A stretch of 64,000 nt of DNA from Sclerodactyla briareus. Its lineage: Eukaryota; Echinodermata; Holothuroidea; Dendrochirotida; Sclerodactylidae. The notes beneath the pieces were generated by a model. The model worked only from the letters and a program-made list of their open reading frames with translations. It was not told where the DNA came from and did no database searches. Of this stretch, positions 23,871-35,569 are shown piece after piece. The DNA lies in NCBI GenBank assembly GCA_026419785.1, contig JAODTK010001555.1:310001-374000 (forward strand). The letters are read 5' to 3'. Made by a program: the position numbers and the translations under genes. The number at the start of each line of letters is the position of its first letter. Position 1 is the stretch's first letter.

Positions 23871-24013
23871 TGTTTGTTTCCGTAGCCTGCAGTTGTCCTT
23901 TAAATGCACACGTGAAACGTGAATTTTTTTCCAGTATAAAATTCCTGTGGGTATAAATTCCATTTTTCAAGCCAGCATAGCTATAGCGGAAAGACTCTTC
24001 CCAAGCTTTACCT

Positions 24014-24053
24014 GGGGGGGGGGGGGGGGGGGGGGGGGGGGAGGGGGGGGGGG
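24014..24053. repeat. Poly-G run
   Basis: G homopolymer of about 28 bases, a single A, then 11 more G. Such runs are prone to length error in assembly. Confidence 0.95.
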
Positions 24054-24399
24054 CGAAAACCTGTAGATGAACATGTCAATGAATTATCTTTTGTCTAGGT
24101 GATTTCACGTGATTCAATGTTTTGTTGTTTGTTTGTTTTTTTGGATCAGCGGGGATTCATTGACTCCTTGTTTATTCGAGGGGTGGCGCCTAGATCTTCC
24201 CCCATGGAGAGTGCGACTTCTCCTTGCGCGCCCGACTTTTTCCAACTGTCCTGGCTCCTCTTCGCGATAGCGACGAAGGGGAAAGGGGGAGGGGAAGGGT
24301 GGAAGGGGAATGAAGTTCTAATTAACCTCCGTCTCGTTTTTATTTCATGGGGAATTTCTAAATTCTTTTGCGGGAGCTGCCCCCCCCCCCTCCCACCCA

Positions 24400-24560
24400 A
24401 CGGTGGGTTGCACAGTTGGTAAGTGTGAGCCTTCACCCAAGATCGTGGCTTGAATCCGTTTCAGGTCATGCAGAAGAACAATGGTGCCTGTCGCCTCCTC
24501 GGATGTGTAGATGGCACCTTCTGTTACGACCTATGTTTTCCATTTTCTGCAGACTGCACT
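24400..24560 (+). mobile_element. tRNA-derived SINE head
   Basis: GTGGGTTGCACAGTTGGTAA (from 24404) resembles a tRNA 5' part with A box. GTGGCTTGAATCCG (24445-24458) resembles a degenerate B box at the proper distance. The downstream body up to about 24560 is unclassified. The upstream edge is a C run (24381-24391). No target duplication was found. Confidence 0.5.
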
Positions 24561-25839
24561 CTGCACTCCACATGCCTGCGCTGTGCTGCGGGCTAGTGGA
24601 GACTAACACAGCAAGTCTGTATCCTTGGACGAAAAAAGCAATCCATTAGTCTTGTGGGTTTCGTATAACTTCACATTGTCCATGTATATTTCGCGAAGAT
24701 TACTTGTTGTGTTGTCAGTTAATATGTTCACTATGCTAACAACAGAAACAGGTGTTTTCTTATTGTTTTTTCGTATTGGATGGAAAGGATTGTGTTGTTT
24801 GATAGAGTTAATCTTTAGTTCGGTGTAGGGTTGGTGTTTGTCAGTGGGGATATCCCGTTCAGCGCAATGGGTGATGGCATTATTGTTGTTGTCACTGTGC
24901 TGTTTCATTCACGTGACATATAGTCTGAATAGTCCTATTCACAGACCACAATGATGTAATGCTCCAATTATGAATTATTACACCGTCGAGCATTCGAATA
25001 CTTGAGACATCCACATTATATTTCTGCTGTGACTTGCGTCAATTCATTGTTGAATCGCCTGTTCAGAAGTTCTTTTATAGCAATGGGCATCATTGCGGGG
25101 CGTAAAAATCTCTCGGAATATTCAGCACCGTAAAAATATACAAAACGAACTATGTGAAATAAACAACGCCCACACATCCCTAAAACAACAACAACATCAT
25201 CAACATTTCTCTGTCTTTGTCAAGTGCCCTTTGCACTTTCGATAACAACCGACAACACCATGTACTATTTTTTTTTTTGTAAATCTAAAACTATGGCTAA
25301 TATGCACGGCATTTGGCTGTCTATAAACACAGTAATACCCATTTGCTCGGAGTGGAATACTTTTCATCAGAATAAGCAAATACTTTGTTCAAATAATAAA
25401 ATGACAATCGGTAACTTCACTACTGGTGCCATGACTTCCTCCAAGGCCGTGAAAGTATTCAATGATAATTTCGTGACATATTTTTTATTCCTTTCAGTTG
25501 AACAACACCCATACGTTCAAACCACCACCGAGAGTTATGCTGGGAATGGAATGTCTCGAAGTACCGTGACGACATAATATAATAAATATTCGTTCCAGAT
25601 GGATGATGTATCACATTGGATACAAGCGGCCTTCACTACTTGGTTTCATAGTTGTTGACAGAGTTCCTTAGATGACAGTTACATTTTCACGCAAGGGCTA
25701 GGTAGGACCATGAACACGGATGGATTGTTGTAAATACTACAATGTACATCTCTGGTCAGAATGTTTGGTAATGAGCTTAAATTAGCCAGAAAATCAACTA
25801 TCCCATCCCCTTCTTTAAATGACTTCCGGTCTACACCGA
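24561..25839. other. No recognisable gene
   Basis: Nothing recognised. It contains an ACAACAACAACATCATCAAC short repeat at about 25186-25205 and a T run near 25270. Confidence 0.5.
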
Positions 25840-26250
25840 GAACATAGGGTCATGTACGCCTCATGAGAACGCAGCATATCAAATTTCAACCAGGACTCAG
25901 CGGGTTACAAAATCTCATACTTTTACCTCTGTTTGCCTTTTGACCTGACTGAAAAACAATGGGGAACACCGTCAGTGTGAGGCCTAATCCATTCAGGTGA
26001 AGTAAGTTATCGTGTTAAAGAAGCTGAATTTGGGCCAACTATCACATCACCAAAATTATCCATTTTCCCGCAATCAACCAGCCGGTCTACTCCACACCTA
26101 AACTAATAGAGTTCATGTTCTCCCCATATAAAGGTGCAAACACCGAACGTTTGTTCCCAAGGTTAGTTGTTTGACATCTGATGAACTTTGACCTGACCTT
26201 GAAACAATAGGGTTAGTTACTCAAGCTATTTTCCTTAGAATGCTAAGCGA
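25840..26250. repeat. Degenerate TGACCT-containing repeat
   Basis: Two diverged units share a TT(T)GACCTGAC(CTT)GAAA.ACAATGGG/AGGG signature (25947-25970 and 26190-26215), with similar sequence before each. Similar TGACCT-spaced sequence recurs at 54120-54620. Confidence 0.45.
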
Positions 26251-28249
26251 CCGTAACTCATCTTCACTTTGTTGAATGTTGATTTCATGTTCAATTACAC
26301 ACGTGGGCTACATATAGTGATCGGTTCCTTGGTCTTCGAACAGGAACCATCACCGGGGTAGGGTTTGCAGACGGCGCCCACAACAGTGAGTTCACGTGGT
26401 CCTACGAAGTACACCGTGGTAAATTCAATTTTCGACAGGCTGTGTGAATCATGGCTCTCTATCAATAAGAATACTGGAAAACCGGTCTGTAAGCGATTGG
26501 AAACCGGGATATATAAGATTTAGCGATGAAAGACTTTCTTTTACGATTAGCAGGGTACTATGTGTTCCTGTCTTACAGCCCTTTAGGCTATGCATAACAT
26601 ACATTGTATCAAGTCAAATATTGGTGCCAAAAAAATTACAACAGTTGCACAATGCCATTCATGTGAAGACATTACGGTTACCCCTACGCTGTGGTTTGTG
26701 TTCATCTGTTTTTAGTTAACTAGGCTTAGGTTTATATAGGACCCCTGGAGTGTTTTGGTTGACAGTACGCTTTTTCCGCATTACTAGCCTTAATGTTCCT
26801 GTGGTCCGGCCTATTGATCCGTCTTCCGCTACTCCCGCACGGAAACGAAAATCAATGTGTGTGAACGTCAATATTATGCACGGATTAAGGTTGAAGTAGG
26901 CCCATAGCCCATTTCACTCTATCATTAATGGTATAGAGGCCATTCCGATCAACGGATTCTGTCTAAAGTTGACTTGGCAAAATGTCACCAGGTAAATTTC
27001 AGTGTAGAGCCATAGATTATTTACTGCAACGAATTAGGTCCCCGTATTGCTGATTACGGGACTGCTGGATAGTTGTCACAGGCCTGTCCGTGGATTTCCC
27101 CAGGCCTATGTCATTGCAATGGGGTACGAAAGCAGCTGTCACCGAACATTTCTGAGATCAGACATTCGAGCATATAGAATACAAAGTCGGGGGAAGATTG
27201 GTGAGAAACGGTCAGCAAAACAAGGCAGAGTGGAGAAATGCCTGATAATCTCCGCGGAGAGCCAATGTTTGATCAAATGCTAAAATGTAAAAAGAAGACG
27301 CACTGAGTATTATATGCATAGCACATGAAATATGGGGAATCAGGCGAAGCAATTCTGCTCCCCACCCACGAAAAAATGGATATGTCGTACGCCATGCCAT
27401 TTCGAAGATAGCTCGGCGCATGCGTTCATTGTCCCCCGGCGCGTCATTCGGGACAAATTCCGTACTGGCCGGGCAATCCGCCACAGCATTTCAATGGAGG
27501 TGACTGCGATTGAGGGTACTTAACATATTGCTCCATGTGTTCATCAATATAGTTCCAGTCCGGGCTCTACATAAATGAGCAAGTTGTAGTTAGTTGTTAG
27601 TTAGCATTAGTTCAGCAGTTACTTTGCTAATGAAATAACTGTAATGTATCGCGCAATTTTTGTTGAGCGAACGGTGTTGATTGGCTGGCATCTTCGAATA
27701 TCGCAGTCTGGGGTGGTGATATATTATTGTTGATTCTGAAGTTCTCTAATCTTTTAGTGACTTGAGAGTTTTCAGGTAATAATTTTACAGAGTTCGTATT
27801 TATCGCCGGAACAGCCGGTTTTAACAAAAATATTGCAACTTTCCTATGACTAATCGTAAGTTCGAGACGGTCAATGTTGTTCACAAGCCAGGGGAAAGAT
27901 ACAATACATGCATATATACACACTACATACGCATTCACTGTCTGATTGAATAGATTATTTCTCTTCAATAAGAAACCAAGAAACGAAACAAAATTCGATC
28001 ATTGAAACCATATATCCAGTGTATTCATAGATCGATTCATAGAATCTATGATCTGTTCAATATGTGAACTGACAAGAGTATGCTGGACTACAGTTCCATC
28101 AGAGATTTTGCAGCCATTCAGGGAAAATCTATGAGGAGTTCCTCTTATACACAACACAGCGTTATGTGATTCTGGGCCAAATCATCGATGAAGCTTCCTC
28201 CAGTATGGAAGACGCCTGGAATTTATTGTTGAACCGTGGAAGGATATCG
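26251..28249. other. No recognisable gene
   Basis: Nothing recognised. All frames are under 115 codons and carry no motif. Confidence 0.5.
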
Positions 28250-28445
28250 TACTGGGTGGATGGAGTTGGGCATTCGAAGAACGGCCAAATACATGCCGAC
28301 TATTCGTAATCCTGCTTAAAGATCTCGCGATGAGCGCCCAGCGGGAAGTGACAAGTCAAAGACTTTTGATATCACCCGAACGGGATTGAACCCGATCTCT
28401 CAGGGGATGGCAGCAACACTACCAACTGTGTCGACCACCTTGGTA
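28250..28445 (-). mobile_element. tRNA-derived SINE head
   Basis: On the minus strand, CAGTTGGTAG (complement of 28419-28428) serves as a partial A box and GGGTTCAATCCC (complement of 28382-28393) as a good B box. The spacing is tRNA-like. The body continues to lower coordinates without a recognised tail. The sequence differs from the 13-kb and 44-kb SINEs. Confidence 0.5.
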
Positions 28446-28574
28446 CCGTGACTTAGAGAAAGGTTGTGAACTCCTCCAGGTTGCTTCCCGAGAGACGAAA
28501 TGGAAATGATTTTTCTCATTATTCAGAGTTGGAATAGATGGGAATCCTTCTCTCAATGCCCAAAAATTGGACGA

Positions 28575-28860
28575 AATTGAGGTGCGGGGGTATCAAAAGG
28601 ACAACTGCAGGATGATTTTAAGGGCTGATATATAGCTGGGTGAAAATGAATGCGTAGTCAAACCGAAGTTCCATAGGACTTTCTGATACAGGAGTATAGT
28701 CTTTGAAGTTCGTGGATGGTGAAGCATGTGTATTTCGCAAGATCGGAAGGCACACATCAGGCAATAATAAATGATGTCTACTTGCACAACCCTGCAACCT
28801 TCTTTTTTTCAAGAAATTCAAACATTATTTTCCTTTTTTCACGAAAAGCTATCTATTATT
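28575..28860 (+). repeat. Dispersed repeat, copy 2 (pair with 23605)
   Basis: Same block order and orientation as 23605-23870. It confirms that the open frame over the first copy is at least partly repeat-derived. Confidence 0.65.
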
Positions 28861-29344
28861 TTATTAGTCTATCAGTTGGGAGAGGATTGCTGTAGTGCTT
28901 GGTAGGTGGTGATGGTACTTTGGTGAAAGACAACATAAACTTCGCTAAATTGGACTGATACAACAAAATGAAACAATGAGGGACATAACATAATTTCCGG
29001 TTGTCCAGTGTGGACGGCCTGGTTATTGCGCATAGGGATTCTCCCCAAAACTCTCTGCTCAATGGCCCCCCCAAACTTTTGAGGACAATAACCCCACATA
29101 GGAAACATCTATTGAAATGGGGGTTTAGACATAAAGAGAGAGATGTCCATCTCCACGATATAACCTCGTTGTATCCAAGCCGCAGTCATCCTTTAACGAT
29201 TATGTCGAAATAGCACAATAGGCCACATAGTACCAGTAACTTCATGCTGGAACCTTTGGACCTACGGTATCTCTCCTAACTGAAAGGGCCCGACGGTCAT
29301 TCACCATCCGTTTGCATTTGTAACAATATTCGTGACAATCAGAG
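28861..29344. other. No recognisable gene
   Basis: Nothing recognised. Confidence 0.5.
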
Positions 29345-30344
29345 CCCTGATGTCACTGGTGACAACCGACGCTCAATTCAAGGAGAAATGTTCGTGGTGA
29401 GGTGATAAAACCTCCGCTGCATTATGCGTTAAGCTGCTGCTGCGCGCAGTCGATACCACAAAATATCTAAGAAAACGCTACGAAATCGATAAGATTCGAG
29501 CTGATGCGAGCGTGGTCTTCAGTACACATACGGTATTTAGCGGCCGGTCTTTATCCTTGCTTGAAATATAACTGTATAGGCGGAAAGTCGTTTGTGTACA
29601 ATAGAAGTTTCACAGCTAATTTGAAATTGATTGAACGTCCGATTTGGGATTTTACATTCTCAAGATAGACCCCTGTTAAGCGCCAGAGTGACCTGACCTT
29701 TATAAGCTTAAAATGAATGCAATGAATATAGGAACAATTACTTCCAAGCAATTATTGTCCAAAGTTCCATCTCTCCGTTCGAAAGTCATCGCTTCATGGG
29801 AGGTTGTGTGATACAAACTCGGGGACTAAGATGTAGATTTTCGGTTCAATCAATGGTTTGGCAGAGGTGCTAGTATCACGGACTCGCAGATTCTATAGAA
29901 CATATTCACCTATTCATACTATCGTTAAAATACATTTTCCGAGAATCATTGAGCCCATGTCGGGCCCCACTTGTTACCATCTTTACTGACGAACGAAGAC
30001 AGATTAGAAAGATGTCTATGTCGAATAGTCAATTAGACTTACCCACTGAATGGAAACGAGAGGTGAAATGGTCGCCTCTTCATGTCATGCACCGTGTCCG
30101 AATTAGGTTGTGTAAGCAACCCGAACGTACTTAGGAAATTGAATGTCATACGGTGACAAGAATACCTGATTCGAGAGTACTCCCCTGAGCCAAATTGAGT
30201 GGTCTGTCTTTTTGCCGCATTTGAATGTATTTAGGTGCCTGATCCACTGCACGTTTTTTTTATCCATAGAGTGAAACTATAAATAGGATAATGAAGACTA
30301 TTTTGTTATTCCTATAAACGAGTCGATTTGATTTCGACGGGTTC

Positions 30345-30832
30345 AGGAAAAACAGCCAATTAAGCGCTATCTAGGAACCCTTGGCCGTATTGGTGCATGG
30401 ATGACACCGGCGATGACTCGCCTTCTCTTCTCGACTAGTGCTCCGATGTTAAGAGGCATGGTGTAACCAATCCCAACCTGCTCCCGGGACCGCCCATTTT
30501 AGTCCCCCATCCGAAAGGACTATCAGTGAACTCCAGGACCCGACCACTTTCTCGGAATCTGAAGGGAGCGGAAGTCAAGTCAACGTGTTCTGTCACCAAC
30601 CGACAGCGGAGATTATGACAGAATCCCGTACAACCCAGTACCCAGAATCCACTGCATCGAGCGGAACCTATGGAAGTGAAGACCATAGACATCGCCCATC
30701 GCAATGTGTACAGCAACCCAGGGAAAATCGTCCGGTGACTGCGAATTCGAACCCGGATAGTTTGGTTGTGAAGTGTCACGATACCCACTATAACCATTTT
30801 CCGCCCGTTATCACTATACTTAAGGAAGGAAC
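30345..30832 (-). mobile_element. tRNA-derived SINE nested in copy A
   Basis: On the minus strand, a TGGTTATAGTGGG A-box-like motif (complement of 30784-30796) precedes CGGGTTCGAATTCGC (B box, complement of 30741-30755). The body and the 3' part from about 30600 to 30405 match the plus-strand element at 14545-14790. The same element is missing from the paralogous segment at 44-46 kb. The long minus-strand frame (30435-30962) simply runs through this element and is not a gene. Insert ends are approximate. Confidence 0.65.
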
Positions 30833-31259
30833 ACGACGACACTGAGTCATGCCACTTGGTCAAGGGTCTGAAACGAATGTTTAAAATACAGATAATTTCC
30901 TGGCCCATTTTTGATTCCTCGACCTTCAGCAGACAGTCAGAACCGAAATACATTATCATCATAGACGGGTAGTGATAAAAGAAACCGATCCTTTGTAACG
31001 ATGCTGAAACGGGCTGGGAACAATGTCAATATGAAAACTCCTGGTATGGAAATGGACGGATGTTTATAATTTTGGTTGACAGGTCCAGTACAGCATGCTA
31101 TCAAGTGTAATTATTGATTGTGTATCATAAATCTATAGTTAATTAGTAGTTATTACTAGTGTAATCTATCCTTCTAAACTGGAGAGGCTGTTTCCCGATG
31201 CATTGATCTTGCAGGCTTCTATGGTTTCTTTTATTGTCAAGGCTTTCTGCGTCTCGTCG

Positions 31260-31565
31260 GTCGTTTTTGGATGGTGTTCTTGTCTTCACCTACCAGGAAA
31301 AGTTTTAGTAAGCGTTCTGGTCTAACCTCGATGGTAGCTGAGAGCGAGTTCGAGGTGATATGATTCAGTGTTTTCAAAATTGTTCATGGATTCGAGGGCC
31401 TTCCCTTCCACTATTCCTGAGTTTCAAAGTTACCCACCACTAGGCGAAATCGCTCAAGCTTTCGTGGTAAACGCTGTAGATTGGACATTCGGAAATATTC
31501 TTCTCGCAGGGAGTTTTTTACTGAGTGGAACAGCCATCCTGAAGATGTGTCGTGTCCAGGCGCGG
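31260..31565 (+). pseudogene. CR1-like reverse transcriptase C-terminus, copy A
   Basis: Plus-strand reading with frame changes gives RSGLTSMV, then ERVRGDMIQ, then FKIVHGFEGLPF, then KRCRLDIRKY. These are the order and spacing of the C-terminal tail of CR1/L2-like ORF2 (L.TLE.RR.RGDLI..FKI..G......RGNR..LR..RC.LDIRKYFFS.R....WN.LP..VV). The closing WN.LP motif is represented by a frame-shifted GTGGAACAGCCATCCTGAAG. At least three frame breaks make it non-functional. The same segment with different lesions is at 45760-46010. No catalytic residues lie in this part. Confidence 0.65.
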
Positions 31566-33630
31566 TTCTCAAGGGCTTTGAGGTCAAGCCCCGTTCGACC
31601 AAAAAATGTGCTCAAGCCCCCCCCCCGAAAAAAACGAGCCGAGGTGTTGAATTTTAGGGTGAATAGGCGTATTGAACTAACATAGCGTCCTGCACCTTCC
31701 ACACCCTCAGGCTTCCCCAATTTCCCGCAGGTCACATTTCTCACGATAACCTGTTACGCCAACTCCTCAATTAAATGCCATCTCTTATTTTGTTAAGGTC
31801 GAGTACAGGGCTGCTAAGTAGTGAGAATGTCAGCGACACCACGCTTCGCCCCATTCCCCCCCCCACCATACGGTGCGTACACACATGGTGCACAGTATTT
31901 TGGTTTCAAAGCAGCGTTCTTTACGTCTTGCGCCAATTTTTTATTACTGACAGATAGGAAAATCAGGACTTAAATTGGTAAGGGTTCGTAATATTGGTAA
32001 GGATATGGGCCTAGTTGTATGGGGATGTGAATCGACGCTCGAATTGGGATAATGTTGAGTGGGAGCCGCCATCTTGGTGTTGCCCCGACGCAGTAGGACT
32101 TACTCCTGCGTCACTCCATGCTGCACACAATCTGTGCGAATGCCTCATGTGACCCGCAAATGCGATCATCCACTGATAACAATCCTATGGTTCAATGTGT
32201 CTCTGCCTGCATTCATGTGAGTTTAAACGATATACCATAGACACATGTGCGTAAAGATCTCTGAAATTATATACACGACGTTTACCTGCCTGGTTTACCG
32301 TGTATTTCTGTGCTTCGAGCAAGCGCAACCCATACTATTTGCGTTAGGCACATATGTACATATGTTCGAGTTCGGAACAGTGACCCCTGAAACGCAAATC
32401 CGGACTACTTTGCATCGGCATTGTCACTTCCCACCCCAATGATAATTCTTATAGGCATTAACACATGTGATATCATATTGAGACTATTTTACAGAACACT
32501 TTTCACGTAAATTGAGAAATTTGCAGACATGAGACCTATATTTCAGCTGGGTCATCTACCAATTATCCACCCAGATTATAAAGTAAATACCTTCGTTCAT
32601 GCTAGCCCCCAAGCCCCCCCCCCCTCCAATTGGACTCTAGAACCGCGTATGGTTCTGTCTAACAGTGTGAATGCGTTCAAGAGCAGTCTTGATTCATTTG
32701 CAAGAATTGTGGGCGAATCCTCTCCAGGCATCTGGGTTTTTATTCTCCTTTGGGATGTTGTGGCTTTTTCCACTAAACTAAACTTTACCCGACGAGCTCT
32801 CGGGAGGCCGCCCCTCTGCAGGGCCGCTTCGCCTATACCAATTCTATGACTATCACTCACACTGTACGGTCATAGTTAACCCTTCAATGACAATGATCAT
32901 CTTTATGTATGGTATGAACAAATAACTTTCAAATGATATATTGTAAACACACAAAGTGAATGACTTGGCTACAAACTTCTCCTTCAATCTCCCTCAATAG
33001 TCTTAAACTATTCCGATATTTAGAAGATATTATTAACTCGGAAATGTAGAACCCCTATCCCACTTCAGGTTCCCCATTGTAATATTGTCTGAGAGATTTA
33101 ACTAAATTTATGACTTACCGTAATTTTCCGTGGTAATAAGCTAAATAAATTGCCTTTCTTAGCAATCGTAATACAAGTAACAAAATCACATAACTGAACG
33201 ACTAAGTAAATGTTATCATTTGTATCGATAATTCTGTCCGATGGCCTCTTGCGCCCTCTACACGCATAAAACTAACATTCAATAATCGTAATTTACATCA
33301 CCCTCTCAGGAATTGCATTTCGCAAACCTCTGTAATTATACTAGGGATAACATAAAGCCTGGTAAATTAAGCCGAGGATAGGCCTGCCAGTATTTTCCTC
33401 AGACTTGATCCCATTTTACAGAGTAGGACATGCATGATGCCTATGTCAACAATCTCGAAAGTGGTCGGCCCCTCGCGAATAGGCCAGGCGCGGATACGAG
33501 AAGCACAGGCGTATAAACCAGTTCGATCTTGTATTATAACGCGATGAAATATCAACAGCGCCGAGCGGTCACGAGTACACGTTGCGCTAACTGATACGCA
33601 ATGCACGTACAGAACGATAAATAATATAAT
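31566..33630. other. No gene; possible YY1-like site near 32070
   Basis: Nothing recognised as a gene or element. C runs occur at about 31619-31627 and 32612-32625. AGCCGCCATCTTGG (near 32065-32077) resembles the YY1 site. It is adjacent to a short imperfect inverted repeat, GACGCAG...CTGCGTC (about 32087-32115). No transcript or gene start could be tied to it. Confidence 0.4.
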
Positions 33631-33635
33631 GATTG

Positions 33636-33652
33636 ATAAAATAATAATAATA

Positions 33653-33687
<35 letters not shown>

Positions 33688-33689
33688 TA

Positions 33690-33736
<47 letters not shown>
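33636..33736. repeat. TAA/TTA microsatellite (LINE 3' tail)
   Basis: Imperfect TAA array directly attached to the 3' end of the minus-strand LINE. Confidence 0.95.
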
Positions 33737-33737
<1 letters not shown>

Positions 33738-33776
33738 TAAGTCTTATATAGCGCAAAACACAACAAAGAATTTTGT

Positions 33777-34850
33777 TCAATGCGATTTACGGTGCGAGAG
33801 TGCAGTGGAAACATTAGCACTGGGAAAAAAGAAAGTTTCCAGATGACGTCTGAAAAGATCAATAGAGTCAAGGGACCTCAAATAAACAGGAAGGGAGTTC
33901 CATAAGCTGGGACCATGTATATTTATATGTTTTTTGTTCGAGACCTGGGAACCTGAAGTTGATGTTGAAGATGGGAGCGAACAGGTCTGTGCTGACTCGT
34001 GTGTGTAGCACGTTCTGTAAATAGGCTGGAGTACCATTTTTGATAGCACGAAATGCAATGATGAGAACCTTATTGTCGATACTTTGAGGAATAGCCAACC
34101 AGTTTTACTCTCTCAGAATAGGGTTACTGTGTAATTTTTTTAACCCTGCAGACTACACGGGCCTCTGTGTTTTGAACTCTTTGTAGCCGAGATAATTGGT
34201 TAGTGGAAGCCCCCAGCAATAGAGAATTTCCATAGTCAAGTCGACTCGAAATTACGGCATGATAAGTTTCTCAGTTGCTGGCCTATCAAGATATTTACTA
34301 AGTTGCCCACACTCTAATATGAAACATCATAGACTTGTATATCATATTAAACTATTGATCCATAGTTACTTGAGTGTCCATGACACCCAAGATTTCTACA
34401 ACAAAAATAGCCGTATACTTTGGCCCCGCAGTAATGTGAAATGTTTGGGTCGGGTAGAAATGATCACAAGCATTACACTGAAAACAATCCTCGGTTTTTT
34501 CGTCATTGAGCTTTATGTAATTATTGGCCATCCAGGATCTAACTTCCTAGATACACGACTCTACCCTGTTAAACAGCTGCATGAAGGTCTTTGGGGTCGA
34601 AAGGCGAGATACCATTGTTGTATCGTCAGCAGTAAGACTGTCTTAATGCTGTTGAGTAATGAGGTTTCCCAAGGACGACGTGTACATACATAAAAGGCAG
34701 GAACCCAAAATTGACTCCTTGGTGTCCCCATAATGAAGGTCATGAGTACTACTAGATATTTGTTCTGGGATTATTTGGGAATCCCCTGAATGAAAGTTTT
34801 GTCTTACCAGCGCAAGGCTATACACTCAGGTTTTGATAGATGTAGTGTTT
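33777..34850 (-). pseudogene. Reverse transcriptase, C-terminal half (LINE ORF2 remnant)
   Basis: Pieces in order on the minus strand are SQIIPEQISSSTHDLHYGDT and KESILGSCLLCMYTSSLGN (the palm B region, family form VPQGSILGPLLF.LYINDL), and LTADDTTMV (motif C, both catalytic Asp kept, the usual aromatic residue replaced by Thr). Then come IISTRPKHF, DNKVLIIAFRAIKNGTPAYL (34098-34020) and the terminal GPSLWNSLPVYLRSLDSIDL with FRRHLETFF. The last 93-codon frame (33777-34058) is the best-preserved piece. It is a jockey/CR1-group tail without RNase H. Stops between the pieces show that it is dead. Confidence 0.8.
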
Positions 34851-34859
34851 TTTGAAGGT

Positions 34860-35124
34860 ATCTCTACACAGCCTTTTTTTTTCAGAAACCCACTTATGTG
34901 AAAATTTGAGTCTCCTGCAGCAAACCTACAGGGCTGATCAATATGCCTGACCCACTTCATATTGCTACATATCAATTACCCGAGAGCTGCACCAGTCGTA
35001 TAAACTTCGAGGCCTTCGCGTTCGTTATCACTAACGGAACGAGTGGCAGGTTGAACTCTCCTTCACAGCAAGGACCAAAAATATTCCATGTTGGAAATCA
35101 TCACCAATACAGAAAACCGAACAA
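34860..35124. other. No recognisable gene
   Basis: Short spacer between two minus-strand LINEs. It contains a T run at about 34874-34882. Confidence 0.5.
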
Positions 35125-35134
35125 ATTGAGAAAA

Positions 35135-35511
35135 TTATTTATTATTTATTATTAGGGGAGGTGGTGTCAGAAATTCAACCATATCGGACACATTGCGCAT
35201 GCCACGAAATGGGTCAATTGCAAATGACACCTTTGAGTAAAGCTCTGTACAATCATCATACTCTGTGAGACGTCTGTCTGACCAGTACGAAGCCAGTCGG
35301 TTTATAGAGATAGCTCGACCACATTTCGGATTGTGATAGTTGTAATTTTCAGACATTCGTTTCGAGTAGCCTGATAAAAGGAACACCTGCCTACATAGTA
35401 GTCAGGGGTTTCCTCTTCAATCCCACACTTCGGGCAAGTTGATGTCCTTGCTCGACCCTTGGTTTTACGGTGTTTCTGAAGATTCCAGTGTCCTGTGAGG
35501 ACCTGCAACAA
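35135..35511 (-). pseudogene. LINE ORF2 C-terminal zinc knuckle and tail
   Basis: The minus-strand frame from 35511 gives LQVLTGHWNLQKHRKTKGRA and then CPKCGIEEETPDYYVGRC. This has the CX2CX8HX4C spacing of the terminal knuckle of R1/I-group elements, with Tyr at the expected His position. The reading shifts to 35386-35135 with INRLASYWSDRRLTEYDD, a usual distal tail. The open frame runs out in the AT-rich 3' terminus near 35135. Confidence 0.7.
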
Positions 35512-35569
35512 AGATTTAATTGATTTCTGCTAAGACAAAGAAGTTTTCTGCTTTGGTGAGCCGAGTCCC

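Larger units (their letters stand above)
29345..31565 (+). mobile_element. About 2-kb LINE-derived repeat, copy A
   Basis: This segment aligns along almost its whole length with 43680-46010 in the same orientation, at roughly 75-85% by eye. Anchors include GCAGTCGATACC, TTTAGCGGCCGGTCTTT, ATATAACTGTATAGGC, CACGGACTCGCAGATT, GAATAGTCAATTAGA, TGATCCACTGCACGTTTT and GACAGTCAGA.CCGAA. The last 270 bp encode the C-terminus of a CR1-like reverse transcriptase ORF. Upstream I see no reading frame I can name. About 480 bp at 30345-30832 are absent from copy B and are a nested SINE. Confidence 0.8.
33636..34850 (-). mobile_element. 3' half of a TTA-tailed LINE
   Basis: The minus-strand element runs from a GDTKESILG block (near 34730) through TADD (34622-34633), the thumb and the C-terminal tail to a short 3' UTR. 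It ends GCGCTATATAAGACTTAG before the TTA array. The 5' part is missing (5' truncation is usual for LINEs). Frame changes and stops are frequent. The 3' end resembles the end of the SINE at 13138-13482. Confidence 0.8.

Noticed and set aside
30435-30962. 175-codon minus-strand frame
   Set aside because: It crosses a SINE and both of its junctions with copy A. The paralogous segment at 45 kb lacks the SINE, so the frame cannot be an old gene.
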